From Aquitalea aquatilis (GTDB lineage Bacteria; Pseudomonadota; Gammaproteobacteria; Burkholderiales; Chromobacteriaceae), in NCBI RefSeq assembly GCF_005155025.1, contig NZ_CP039731.1, positions 4,154,001 through 4,218,000 of the forward strand: a DNA stretch of 64,000 nucleotides, written 5' to 3'. The notes under the pieces are model-generated. The model worked only from the letters and a program-made list of their open reading frames with translations, did not search any database and was not told the DNA's origin. The position numbers and the translations under genes were made by a program. This document shows positions 29,516 to 39,656 of this stretch, one piece after another. Position 1 is the stretch's first letter. Each line of letters starts with the position of its first letter.

Positions 29516-31409
29516 AACCGCAACCTTCAATGAACTCAAGATCAGCGGCAACCTGCCCTCGCCCAAGGGCAGTGTGCTTAAGGTGATGCAACTGAGCGAG
29601 CACAACAATGTGCCGCTGCCGGAACTGATCGCCGTCCTGAATACCGACCCGGTGATGATAGGCCGCCTGCTCAAGGTGGCCAATTCCGCCGCCTTCTTGC
29701 GCAGCCGGCCTGCCGTGGCACTCACCCCCGACGTGCTGATGGCCATCGGCCTGAACGCGGTACACCAGGTGGCCCTCACCTTTGCCCTGGTGGCCGAGCA
29801 TCGCCGTGGCCAGTGCCGGCAATTCGACTACGACCACTACTGGTCACGTGCCCTGGCCTGCGGTACGGCCATGCAATTGCTGGGCAGCCAGCAGCGGCTG
29901 GCGCCACCCGGCGAGCTGTTTACCATCGGCATGCTGTCCTCCATCGGCCAGCTGGCCATGGCCACCCTGCACCCGGAGTCCTACGGCGAGCTGATCGCCA
30001 GCCATGGCGGCCCCTATGCCCCGGTACTGGCGCGGCTGGAGGCTGATCAGTTCGGCTATCACCACCTGGACATCGCCAGCGCGCTACTGCGCGACTGGGG
30101 CCTGCCCAAGATGTTCTGCGATGCGGTCACCCTGCACGAAGAAGCCGATGCCGCCAGTGCCAGCGACGGCTCGCGCGCCGCACGGCTGGCACTGTGCCTG
30201 CGCCTGGCGGCGCAAGTGGCCGATCTGTGTTTTCTGGATGGCGAAGCCCGCCTGCATGCCTATGAAACGGTTAAGAAGCAGGCGGCCAAGATGGAAATCG
30301 ACCCGAGTCATTTCCCGCGCCTGTGCGACGAGGTGGTGCGCGAATGGCGCGAATGGAATGCCCAACTGGCCATTACCACACCGGAAGTCGAATCCTTTGC
30401 CCTGCTGGAGCGCCGCAACAGCATGGTGCCGCGCCTGCCGGAAGCCGAGGAAGAGCAGGAAGCGCTGCATATTCTGGTGGTGGAAGACGAGCCCAGCCAG
30501 CGCATGATGCTGCAACGCCTGCTGCAGATACTGGGGCATAAGGTCGAAGTGGCCGCCGATGGCCAGGAAGCCTACGACATCGTGCTCGACAAGCGCCCAC
30601 AGCTGGTGATTACCGACCTGGCCATGCCCGGCCTGGACGGCCTGCAGTTGATCCGCCGCCTGCGCGCCATTCCGGAAGGCCGTCAGCTCTACATCATCGT
30701 GCTGACCATTCTGGACGATGAGGACAATCTGGCCGAGGTGTTCAGCAGCGGGGCCGACGACTTCATCAGCAAGCCGATTCCGCCACGCATCCTGCAGGCG
30801 CGGCTGAAGGCCGGCCAGCGCATCATCCAGGAGCAGCGCAGCCTGCGCCAGGAACAGGAGATGCTGCGCCGCCACCTGGAAGAGCTGTCCATCGACAACC
30901 AGCTGGCACAGGAAGCCGCCCAGACCGATGGCCTGACCGGCCTGTACAACCGCCGCTATGCCATGCGCTATCTGCCGCAGATCTGGGACGAAGCCCGGCT
31001 CAGCCAGCAAGCCCTGTCTGCGCTGATGCTGGATATCGACCACTTCAAGGTGGTGAATGACGACCACGGCCACGATGTGGGCGACATCATCCTGCAGGAA
31101 TTTGCCGGCATCCTGCGGCTGTTCTGCCGCCGCTCCGACATCATCTGCCGCTTTGGCGGCGAGGAATTTCTCATCATCCTGCCGGATACCCGGCTGTCCA
31201 CCGCTATCCAGGTGGCCGAACGTATCCGCTCCACCCTGGCCAACCGCAGCATGGTGGCTTCGGGGCTGGCGCTGAGCCTGACAGTCAGCATCGGCGTGGC
31301 GGAGAAAAAGCCGGCCCAGGCCAATGTCGAGGCCTTGATCAAGGCGGCGGACCAGGCGCTGTACCAGGCCAAGCGCACCGGACGCAACCGGGTGGAAGCC
31401 GCACTCTGA
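29508..31409 (+). CDS. HDOD-receiver-GGDEF fusion protein (diguanylate cyclase)
   Basis: The 633-residue protein starts MLETATFNELK; a GGGGAG ribosome binding site inside the upstream gene supports this start, which overlaps that gene by 8 bp. Residues ~10-210 are an HDOD domain, ~300-415 a receiver (VVEDEPSQ, then TDLAMPGLDG) and ~450-630 a GGDEF domain with an intact GGEEF active site and an RxxD inhibitory site five residues before it. It should make c-di-GMP under receiver control and be feedback-inhibited. The co-translated HD-GYP protein does the reverse reaction. HDOD domains lack catalysis and usually mediate protein contacts. Confidence 0.92.
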   Translation: MLETATFNELKISGNLPSPKGSVLKVMQLSEHNNVPLPELIAVLNTDPVMIGRLLKVANSAAFLRSRPAVALTPDVLMAIGLNAVHQVALTFALVAEHRRGQCRQFDYDHYWSRALACGTAMQLLGSQQRLAPPGELFTIGMLSSIGQLAMATLHPESYGELIASHGGPYAPVLARLEADQFGYHHLDIASALLRDWGLPKMFCDAVTLHEEADAASASDGSRAARLALCLRLAAQVADLCFLDGEARLHAYETVKKQAAKMEIDPSHFPRLCDEVVREWREWNAQLAITTPEVESFALLERRNSMVPRLPEAEEEQEALHILVVEDEPSQRMMLQRLLQILGHKVEVAADGQEAYDIVLDKRPQLVITDLAMPGLDGLQLIRRLRAIPEGRQLYIIVLTILDDEDNLAEVFSSGADDFISKPIPPRILQARLKAGQRIIQEQRSLRQEQEMLRRHLEELSIDNQLAQEAAQTDGLTGLYNRRYAMRYLPQIWDEARLSQQALSALMLDIDHFKVVNDDHGHDVGDIILQEFAGILRLFCRRSDIICRFGGEEFLIILPDTRLSTAIQVAERIRSTLANRSMVASGLALSLTVSIGVAEKKPAQANVEALIKAADQALYQAKRTGRNRVEAAL

Positions 31410-31443
31410 GCCGTCGTTTCGGCTAGCTGGAGCAGCCAAACGC

Positions 31444-31477
31444 ACAAGGCCGGCACCCCAAGGGGGGCCGGCCTTGT
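31444..31477. other. strong hairpin between convergent genes
   Basis: An 11-bp perfect stem (ACAAGGCCGGC / GCCGGCCTTGT) with a 12-nt loop lies between the GGDEF gene and phhA. No T-run follows on either strand, so a classical terminator is not certain; it may protect mRNA ends or act in Rho-dependent termination. Confidence 0.5.
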
Positions 31478-31530
31478 ACTGAGCCATGCCAAGCGTGGCG
31501 CTCAGCACGTGTTCACCATCCAGAGAATGA

Positions 31531-32424
31531 TCAGAGATCGTCGGTATCTGCCCAGCCTTCTTGATTGCCAATGTGAAACACCTTGTCGGCCGCATCCACA
31601 TCGCCCGCACCCAGCGTGGGCAAGGCCTGCAGGGCTTGGTAGATCGGCGTGAAATCGACGGCGGTGGCCTCAAACAGCTGCTGGAAGCTGTCGATGACAA
31701 AGTAGCTTTTCTGGAAGGTGTCGATGCGATAGCGCGTGCGCATCAGCCGCTGCAAATCGAAACCGATGCGGTTGGGGCTGGCACTGTCCAGGCAGTACAG
31801 TGATTCCGATTTGCTGGACAGGATGCCCGCACCGTAAATACGCATGCCTTCCGGCGTATTGATCAGGCCAAACTCCACCGTGTACCAGTACAAGCGCGCC
31901 AGCACCGGCAAAAAGCCCAGATTCTTCGCCTTCATGCCGCCCTGGCCATAAGCCTGCAGGTAGTCGGCAAACACCGGATTGATCAATAGCGGCACATGGC
32001 CGAACAGGTCATGAAACACATCCGGCTCTTGCAGGTAATCCAGCTGATGCGGCTCGCGCAGCCACCAGGTCACCGGGAAACGGCGATTGGCCAGATGCTC
32101 GAAAAACACGTCGTCCGGAATCAGGCCCGGCACGGCCACCATGCGCCAGCCGGTGGCGGCCAGCAGCTTTTCATTCAAGCGGGCAAAGTCCGGCACCCGG
32201 TCGGCATCCACCTCCAGCTGTTGCAGGCCCTGCATGAACTCGTCACAGGCGCGGCCCGGCAACATGGCACACTGGCGGCGATACAGCGTGGCCCAGGTGG
32301 CGTGGTCTTCGGCGCTATAGCGTTCCAGCGGCTGCGGCAGGGTGTAGTCGACAGGATCGTGGCGCAGTCCCTGGTTTTTACGGGTGGTGATATCGGGGAC
32401 GACAAAATCGCTGCGGTCGTTCAT
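31531..32424 (-). CDS. phhA: phenylalanine-4-hydroxylase
   Basis: The 297-residue protein has exactly the length of the C. violaceum enzyme and nearly the same N terminus (MNDRSDFVVPDITTRKN). Iron ligands are His138 and His143 (FHDLFGHVP) and Glu184 (YWYTVEFG). It converts phenylalanine to tyrosine with tetrahydropterin and oxygen, in the cytoplasm. The start at 32424 is chosen by this match; upstream codons in frame have no homology. Divergent from an Lrp/AsnC-type gene, which is the likely regulator. The pterin recycling gene phhB is not adjacent. Confidence 0.97.
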   Translation of the reverse strand: MNDRSDFVVPDITTRKNQGLRHDPVDYTLPQPLERYSAEDHATWATLYRRQCAMLPGRACDEFMQGLQQLEVDADRVPDFARLNEKLLAATGWRMVAVPGLIPDDVFFEHLANRRFPVTWWLREPHQLDYLQEPDVFHDLFGHVPLLINPVFADYLQAYGQGGMKAKNLGFLPVLARLYWYTVEFGLINTPEGMRIYGAGILSSKSESLYCLDSASPNRIGFDLQRLMRTRYRIDTFQKSYFVIDSFQQLFEATAVDFTPIYQALQALPTLGAGDVDAADKVFHIGNQEGWADTDDL

Positions 32425-32490
32425 GGCGGCAAATCCGGCGGGTGGGGATGCTTTCAGTGTAGAGGCGACAGCGTGCGGCGGGTCCGCAAG

Positions 32491-32543
32491 TTTTGCCTTG
32501 TCAGCAAAAAATTTGCATACTTGCCGCATCAAACAGCAAATTT
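32491..32543. promoter_or_regulatory. operator-like inverted repeats between phhA and its divergent regulator
   Basis: Two overlapping inverted repeats: TTTTGC at 32491-32496 with GCAAAA at 32504-32509, and AAATTTGC at 32509-32516 with GCAAATTT at 32536-32543 (8 bp, perfect). Tandem AT-rich half-sites of this kind are typical of Lrp/AsnC binding regions. The regulator itself is encoded 20 bp to the right, so autoregulation and control of phhA from the same sites are likely. Confidence 0.55.
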
Positions 32544-32562
32544 ACGCGGAGAATCTGCACCG

Positions 32563-33036
32563 ATGGAACTGGATCGCTTTGACTGGCAGATTTTGCAGGC
32601 CTTGCAGCAGGATGCCCGCAGCACCCACCAGAAGCTGGCGCAGCAGATTGCCCTGTCCGCTTCGCAGATAGGCCGCCGCATCCAGCGCATGGAAGAACAC
32701 GGCGTGGTGCAGGGGTATCAGGTAAGCATCCTGCCGGAAAAAATCGGCCTGTCGGTGATGGCCTTCGCCCACGTCAGCCTGGAGCGCCACAGCGAAAGTT
32801 CGCTGCGCGAATTCGCCCAGGCCATCGATGCGCTGCCGGAAGTGCTGGAATGCTACGCCACCGCCGGCGAGGCCGATTATCTGCTGCGCATCGTGGTGGA
32901 AGACCTGCCCTCGCTGTCCCGCTTCGTGATGAACCGGCTGATGCAGCTGTCACTGGTGCGCAGCGTGAAATCCACCATCATTCTGGATGCGATAAAACAC
33001 AGTAGCAAACTGCCGCTACAGCACGCACGCAGCTGA
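32563..33036 (+). CDS. Lrp/AsnC family regulator, probable activator of phhA
   Basis: The 157-residue protein has an N-terminal HTH (LDRFDWQILQALQQDAR, LSASQIGRRIQRMEEHGV) and a RAM effector domain (GEADYLLRIVVEDLPSLSRF). The ATG at 32563 is preceded by GCGGAG. In several betaproteobacteria and in Xanthomonas such a gene sits divergently next to phhA and responds to aromatic amino acids; this is applied here by position. It ends 3 bp from the convergent DUF808 gene. Confidence 0.9.
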   Translation: MELDRFDWQILQALQQDARSTHQKLAQQIALSASQIGRRIQRMEEHGVVQGYQVSILPEKIGLSVMAFAHVSLERHSESSLREFAQAIDALPEVLECYATAGEADYLLRIVVEDLPSLSRFVMNRLMQLSLVRSVKSTIILDAIKHSSKLPLQHARS

Positions 33037-33039
33037 ATC

Positions 33040-33963
33040 TCAACGGCGCACACGCTGCCAGCCCAGTAGCAGACCCAGCGCCAGGGTGCCTGCCACCATG
33101 CCCACCAGCACATCCAGCAAGGCCGGCAACAGCAAGCGGGCCAGCGCGCCTAACACCGGCAGATGCGACAGCGGGTGCACCAGCGCTTCGATACCATGGT
33201 GCAGCGCCGGCCAGCCATGGCTGATGATGCCGCCGCCCACCATGAACATGGCCACGGTTCCGACGATGGCCAGCGCCTTCATCAACCACGGCATGCCGCG
33301 AATCAGGCCGCGCCCCAGCATGCTGCACAGCGGTCCACCCAGACGCAGCAGGTAAAGGCCGATGTCGTCCAGCTTTACCAGCAGGCCGACAAAGCCATAC
33401 ACCCCAACGGTCATGATCAGCGCCACGCCGACCAGCACCACCAGTTGCGAAGTCAGGCTGGCAGCGGCGACCGTTCCCAGCGTGATGGCGATGATTTCGG
33501 CAGACAATACGAAGTCGGTGCGGATCGCTCCCTTCACCTTGTCCGCCTCGACCCGCAGCGGGTCGATGGCCGGGTCGGCCAGCATGGCTTCCAGCTCGGC
33601 CTCGTGTGCCACATCGTCTGCCTTGTCATGCAGCAAGGGGTGGGCCAGTTTTTCCATCCCCTCCAGGCAGAGGTAAAGCCCCCCCAGCATCAATAGCGGC
33701 ATCACCGCCCAAGGGGCAAAGGCACTGAGCGCCAGGGCCAGCGGCACCAGAATGGCCTTGTTGCACAAGGACCCCTTGGCCACCGCCCACACCACCGGCA
33801 GTTCACGCTCGGCACGTACCCCGGACACCTGCTGCGCATTCAGCGCCAGGTCATCCCCCAGCACACCGGCAGTCTTGCGCGCGGCCACCTTGGTCATGGC
33901 CGCCACGTCATCCAGCACGGTGGCAATATCGTCAAGCAAAGTTAACAGGCTGGCTCCCGCCAT
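33040..33963 (-). CDS. DUF808/YedI family inner membrane protein
   Basis: The 307-residue protein begins [40 protein letters not shown], the DUF808 signature, and has about seven hydrophobic segments. An AAGGA ribosome binding site precedes the ATG. Family members such as E. coli YedI are inner membrane proteins without a demonstrated function. No operon partner is evident; the 126 bp to the right are non-coding. Confidence 0.88.
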   Translation of the reverse strand: MAGASLLTLLDDIATVLDDVAAMTKVAARKTAGVLGDDLALNAQQVSGVRAERELPVVWAVAKGSLCNKAILVPLALALSAFAPWAVMPLLMLGGLYLCLEGMEKLAHPLLHDKADDVAHEAELEAMLADPAIDPLRVEADKVKGAIRTDFVLSAEIIAITLGTVAAASLTSQLVVLVGVALIMTVGVYGFVGLLVKLDDIGLYLLRLGGPLCSMLGRGLIRGMPWLMKALAIVGTVAMFMVGGGIISHGWPALHHGIEALVHPLSHLPVLGALARLLLPALLDVLVGMVAGTLALGLLLGWQRVRR

Positions 33964-34089
33964 GATTTTTCCTTCACATCCTGATGCAGCTGGCCCGGTG
34001 GGCCGCCACTGTTATTGGCAGCCGACATCGAGGCCGGCTGGTCCTGAGCGACAGGCCGGGTCATTGTAGCGGATGGAGGTGGCAGTGGC

Positions 34090-34998
34090 TCAGCCGCTGG
34101 CTTGCTCACCCGCCTGCGCGCTATCCGGCATGGGGGAGATATCGTGCAGCAGGCCGAAATCGACATGGTCTTCGCCATGCTCATCGGTATACAGCAAGTC
34201 CCGGTACTGGTAGTTCCAGCGAATGTCCTCATGCTGGAAGATATGCCGTGATGCCATGGGCTGACGGGTGATTTCATCACTGCCACTGATGGACAGGATA
34301 AACCCGGCCTGCAGCTGCGCCAGCTCCTCCGCACTGCGGCCAAACAGCGGGCTGTGCGCGTCGATCACATGCATCAAGGTCCAGCTCAGCACGAACATGG
34401 GATGATGCTGGCGCTGCAGATTGAGGTCGTGCAGCCGGCGCAGACGGGTGCCCTCGCTGCTGACCGTGTTCAGCAATAAGTGCAACTGGGCCTGGGCATC
34501 GACAATCACGTTCTGCCGCGCATTGGCCGCCCGTAGCATCAGCACCTGCTGGCCATCCATGGGGCGGATCACCGGATGGTGGGAAAACACGATGCGCGAG
34601 CGCGGCAAGGAAAAGCGGGCAAAGGTCACCCCGGTCACCAGCGCCAGGCTCATCATGCCGATGAAGATTTCCAGCATGCTCACTGCATGGGCGTATACCG
34701 TCTGCGGGTGCATGTCGCCATAACCCACCGTGGCCAGTGTTTCCACGCTAAAGAAAAATGCGCCGCGAAAATCCTGCGGGAACTGGTTGGCAATGCTGCC
34801 GGCCTCCAGCTGGTACAGGCCGGCAAACAGCAGGTTGAGCACGAAAAACAGCAGGGCGATGGCCACATAGAATTGTGGCCAGCTCATGGTCATGCTCACG
34901 TGATAGATATCGTGTGCCAGCCGCAGCGGCAATCGGTGCACATGAATGATGCGCCCGCCCACTTCCACCTGCCTTACCCTGCCGCGCTGCTGTTTCAT
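34090..34998 (-). CDS. inward-rectifier-type (KirBac) potassium channel
   Basis: The 302-residue protein has two transmembrane helices (about 38-60 and 98-122) with a pore helix and the K+ selectivity filter TVGYGD between them, then a cytoplasmic immunoglobulin-like Kir domain (NVIVDAQAQLHLLLNTVSSEG, then WTLMHVIDAHSPLFG). This is the KirBac design. The start at 34998 has a GAGG ribosome binding site 8 bp upstream; an earlier in-frame start would add 31 unrelated residues. Divergent from the cardiolipin synthase gene. Confidence 0.92.
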   Translation of the reverse strand: MKQQRGRVRQVEVGGRIIHVHRLPLRLAHDIYHVSMTMSWPQFYVAIALLFFVLNLLFAGLYQLEAGSIANQFPQDFRGAFFFSVETLATVGYGDMHPQTVYAHAVSMLEIFIGMMSLALVTGVTFARFSLPRSRIVFSHHPVIRPMDGQQVLMLRAANARQNVIVDAQAQLHLLLNTVSSEGTRLRRLHDLNLQRQHHPMFVLSWTLMHVIDAHSPLFGRSAEELAQLQAGFILSISGSDEITRQPMASRHIFQHEDIRWNYQYRDLLYTDEHGEDHVDFGLLHDISPMPDSAQAGEQASG

Positions 34999-35100
34999 CT
35001 GTCTGCCTCTTTTCCGGTTGCGGCCATTGTGTGCAGCCCGCCAGCCAGCGTCAATGCACGGCCAACCGCCGCATTTGGACGCAGCCGCCACCGCTCTGGC

Positions 35101-36561
<1,461 letters not shown>

Positions 36562-36629
36562 GGCAGTGCGACACACCCTGCCCAGTGGGGCAGAATACGT
36601 CACCATTACCACGATTGCCGGAAACCATC

Positions 36630-37601
36630 ATGAGCCAGCCGCTGCACTTTCACTCCATCCACTACACTGCGCCGGATACCGGCCCCAGGCTGATTGTGCT
36701 GGGCGCGGTGCATGGCAATGAGACCTGCGGCAGTGCCGGCATCCGGCGCATCCAGGCTGAGCTGGAACAGGGACAGCTGCTATTGCAACGCGGCAGCCTG
36801 ACGCTGGTGCCGGTAGTCAACACCCTTGCCTACCAGCGGGGGCAGCGCGGGGCCGACCGCAATCTCAACCGCAATCTGGCCCCGGTGGTCGCACCACAGG
36901 ATTTTGAAGACCACGTCGCCAACTGGCTGTGCCCGCTGCTGGCCAGCCATGAGGTGCTGCTGGACCTGCACTCCTTCCAGTCGCCCGGCCAAGCCTTTGT
37001 CTTTATCGGCCCGCGCGACAACCAGAACAGCCTGGAAGCCTTTGCCCACGCAGCGCAAGAAGAAGCCCTGGCCGCACGGCTGGGCGTGGGCCGACTGGTG
37101 GATGGCTGGCTGTCGACTTATGCGCTGGGTGTGCAACGGCGGCTGGCGCTGTTCGGCCACAGTGAAAACCGCCAGCTACAGCTGAATATCGATGCCCGCT
37201 ACGGCATGGGCACGACCGAATTCATGCGCGCCAACGGCGGCTGGGCGCTGACGCTGGAGTGCGGCCAGCACCTGGACCCGGCAGCCCCCGAGGTGGCTTA
37301 TCAGGCCATTCGCAACACGCTGGCCCATTTGGGCATGGTGGCCGGCCCCGCGCCGGCAGCGCAGGCCGCCATGGAAACGCTGAGTCTGTACGAGGTGGTG
37401 GACAAGCTGCACGACGACGACTGCTTCAGCCGTGCCTTTGCCAGCTTCGACCCGATAGGCAAGGGCGAGCTGATCGGCCGGCGTCATGATGGCAGCCCGG
37501 TGCTGGCGCTGGACGATGGCTGCATCGTGTTTCCCAATCCGGCCGCGCAGACCGGGCAGGAGTGGTTTTATCTGGCACGGCCCAGCCAGCGGCTGGGATA
37601 G
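36630..37601 (+). CDS. succinylglutamate desuccinylase/aspartoacylase family zinc hydrolase
   Basis: The 323-residue protein shows the M14-type zinc site: HGNE (with His and Glu ligands) near residue 28 and DLHSF around residue 115 with the third ligand. The RNLNRNLAP segment binds the carboxylate of the substrate. The AstE/AspA family cleaves N-acyl amino acids; without an ast cluster nearby, the substrate is uncertain. The ATG at 36630 has GGAAA 6 bp upstream. It ends 10 bp from the convergent ogt-like gene. Confidence 0.88.
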   Translation: MSQPLHFHSIHYTAPDTGPRLIVLGAVHGNETCGSAGIRRIQAELEQGQLLLQRGSLTLVPVVNTLAYQRGQRGADRNLNRNLAPVVAPQDFEDHVANWLCPLLASHEVLLDLHSFQSPGQAFVFIGPRDNQNSLEAFAHAAQEEALAARLGVGRLVDGWLSTYALGVQRRLALFGHSENRQLQLNIDARYGMGTTEFMRANGGWALTLECGQHLDPAAPEVAYQAIRNTLAHLGMVAGPAPAAQAAMETLSLYEVVDKLHDDDCFSRAFASFDPIGKGELIGRRHDGSPVLALDDGCIVFPNPAAQTGQEWFYLARPSQRLG

Positions 37602-37611
37602 TACCCGCTAC

Positions 37612-38325
37612 TCAAAGCCGGCCGGCCGCGCCAAACAGCCCCGGCACAGTGTTTTCCTGTTCAAAGCGCAGCAGCGCCGACTTCAGCGGCAAACCGCCGG
37701 CATAACCGGTGAGGCTGCCATCAGCCCCCAGCACGCGGTGGCAAGGCACGATCAGTGCAATCGGGTTGGTGGCATTGGCCCGCCCCACGGCACGGGCAGC
37801 ACCGGGCTTGCCCAGTGCCAGCGCCAGTTCGCCATAACTCATGGTTTCGCCATAGGGAATGCAGCACAAGGCCGCCCATACTTGCTGCTGAAAAGCCGTA
37901 CCGCGTGCCGCCAGCGGGATATCAAAACTGCGTCGCTCGCCACGCTCGTACTCGTGCAGCTGGCGTGCCACTTCGGCCACGGCGGCATCATCGCGCCGGC
38001 TGCCCGATAGCTGCGCCCGCTGCAACTCCTGTTCCAGATGAAAATCCAGCCGCAATAGCCGGCCCTGTAAATCCAGCCACACCATGGCCGGGCCAAAACG
38101 GGTGGCCACCACGCCATGGCAGGCCGCATGCAGCGGCGCCTGCAACACGGCTGCGGCGGCATCATCGGCGGCCGGTGGCAGTGCCACAGGCGGCGTGTCA
38201 CTCCACAAGCCACCCTGGGCAAACAGCGGTGCAGCCGGGGGGCGGTGGCAGGTCGCCGAGTCGGTGGCCTGGGCCACACTCTCCGGCGCAGGCGCGCTAA
38301 ACAGATCGGGAGCGGAATATTTCAT
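37612..38325 (-). CDS. ogt: methylated-DNA-[protein]-cysteine S-methyltransferase
   Basis: The 237-residue protein carries the active site PCHRVLG, with IPYGETMSYGELA upstream and GYAGGLPLKSALLRFE downstream. It transfers methyl groups from O6-methylguanine to its own cysteine. The N-terminal ~65 residues are an Ala/Pro-rich extension not found in short Ogt proteins and without an Ada-type zinc site. The ATG overlaps the stop of the alkA-like gene (ATGA), so the two alkylation-repair genes are co-translated. An ACGGAG ribosome binding site supports the start. Confidence 0.92.
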   Translation of the reverse strand: MKYSAPDLFSAPAPESVAQATDSATCHRPPAAPLFAQGGLWSDTPPVALPPAADDAAAAVLQAPLHAACHGVVATRFGPAMVWLDLQGRLLRLDFHLEQELQRAQLSGSRRDDAAVAEVARQLHEYERGERRSFDIPLAARGTAFQQQVWAALCCIPYGETMSYGELALALGKPGAARAVGRANATNPIALIVPCHRVLGADGSLTGYAGGLPLKSALLRFEQENTVPGLFGAAGRL

Positions 38326-39233
38326 GTGTTCTCCGTAAGGCTGGCCCACAAATGCAGGGTGGCCAGGCTGCGACAAGGGGCGAATGCCTGCATCAGCTGT
38401 TCGGTCTGGCGGGCATCTGGCCGCTGTGGCAGGGCATGAAAACGTTGCAGGGCGGTAGCCAGGCCACTGTCACCGATGGGGGCGCAATCGGCAAAACCCA
38501 GCCCGCGCAGCATGACATAACGTGCCGTCCACGGCCCGACCCCATGCAGCGCCAGCAACTGGCGTTCGGCCTCGCTTGCACTCTGCCCGGCTAGTGCCGC
38601 CAGCGGCAGGCTGCCATCCAGCACGGCACGCGCCGCGCCCAGCAGATAAGCGGCCTTGGAGCGGGAAAACCGCTGGCCGGTGAGCTGCTCCGGCTGCAGG
38701 GCCGCCACCTCGGTCGGGCCGGGATGGGCCAGCAGCGTGCTGCCGGCAATCGGCAGGCCGGCCAGCTGAATCAGGCTGCGCCGCAGTGCGGTAGCAAAGG
38801 AAAGATTGATTTGCTGGCCGATGATAGCCCAGCACAAGGCTTCGAAGGGCTCGGCGGTCAGCGGCAGCCACAAAGCAGGCCGGCCACCCAGCAGCCGCGC
38901 CACCGCAGGCTGACTGTCTGCCAGTGCTTGCCAGCGTTCGCGCTGGCCATCCAGCCCCAGCATGCGGCGCACCACTGACTCTGCCTCATTCAGTACCAGC
39001 GGCCAGTCCAGCAGCGCCGACCCGCTGAAAACAACATGCACACAGCCGGGATCAAACTCCAGCTGCAGCAAGAGCGGCGCACCGTGCAGCAACAAGCCTT
39101 TTTGCAGATAATTTCCCTGCCAGCACTCGGCCGGCCCAGCCGGATCGCGGCCGTGATAGGCCAGCGCCGTGGCAGCGTGATAATCCGCCGGCAAGGGCAA
39201 GGTAAAACCATGCTGCGCCACCACCTGTTGCAT
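38322..39233 (-). CDS. alkA: DNA-3-methyladenine glycosylase II, AlkA-like
   Basis: The 303-residue protein has an N-terminal AlkA domain and a HhH-GPD core: WAIIGQQINLSFA, then the hairpin LLALHGVGPWTARYVMLRGLG and the catalytic Asp in PIGDSGL. It excises alkylated purines. The start MQQVVAQHG at 39233 is preferred because GGAGA lies just upstream; an ATG five codons earlier lacks one. Paired with ogt through a 4-bp overlap. Confidence 0.88.
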   Translation of the reverse strand: MQQVVAQHGFTLPLPADYHAATALAYHGRDPAGPAECWQGNYLQKGLLLHGAPLLLQLEFDPGCVHVVFSGSALLDWPLVLNEAESVVRRMLGLDGQRERWQALADSQPAVARLLGGRPALWLPLTAEPFEALCWAIIGQQINLSFATALRRSLIQLAGLPIAGSTLLAHPGPTEVAALQPEQLTGQRFSRSKAAYLLGAARAVLDGSLPLAALAGQSASEAERQLLALHGVGPWTARYVMLRGLGFADCAPIGDSGLATALQRFHALPQRPDARQTEQLMQAFAPCRSLATLHLWASLTENT

Positions 39234-39656
39234 AAAGTCTCCGGCCATGCGGCCAGAATGGCCGTCAGCCCTGCATTATCGCGCAGAAGCCGCCAGACCA
39301 CACCCTGCGGATTGCGCTGCAATTCGTCCAATCAGCAGCCCCCCGGCAGTCCGATGATGCGCAAGACAAGCGCCATCAAACACGGCATGGCACGCAGCAA
39401 TCACGCTTGCCAATCACCATTCCCAGTGCGGCTGCCGCTCTGCGTCCCTTGCCGGCAACACATTCACGCGAATGCACATTGCTCTACAGCTATCCGCGAT
39501 GACGGCGGTGGCGTTGACGCAGCCATGGTCGTCAAGCCCCCCGCCAGCCATGCCAGTAGCGGTCCCGATAACAGAGCCAATGTTGAAGTGGCAACAAAGG
39601 CCATCTAGTATGTCAAACATATACTGACTACCCGGCCTTTAGCACAGCTTGCTGCC
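39234..39656. other. non-coding stretch between alkA and the diguanylate cyclase gene
   Basis: About 420 bp without a supported gene. Near its right end a short palindrome (TATGT CAA ACATA, 39609-39621) lies about 36 bp before the cyclase start and could be an operator. Nothing else seen. Confidence 0.5.

Noticed and set aside
30084-31700. 538-codon minus-strand open frame opposite the HDOD-REC-GGDEF gene
   Set aside because: It is antisense to a gene with intact GGEEF and receiver motifs and runs into phhA; no domain.
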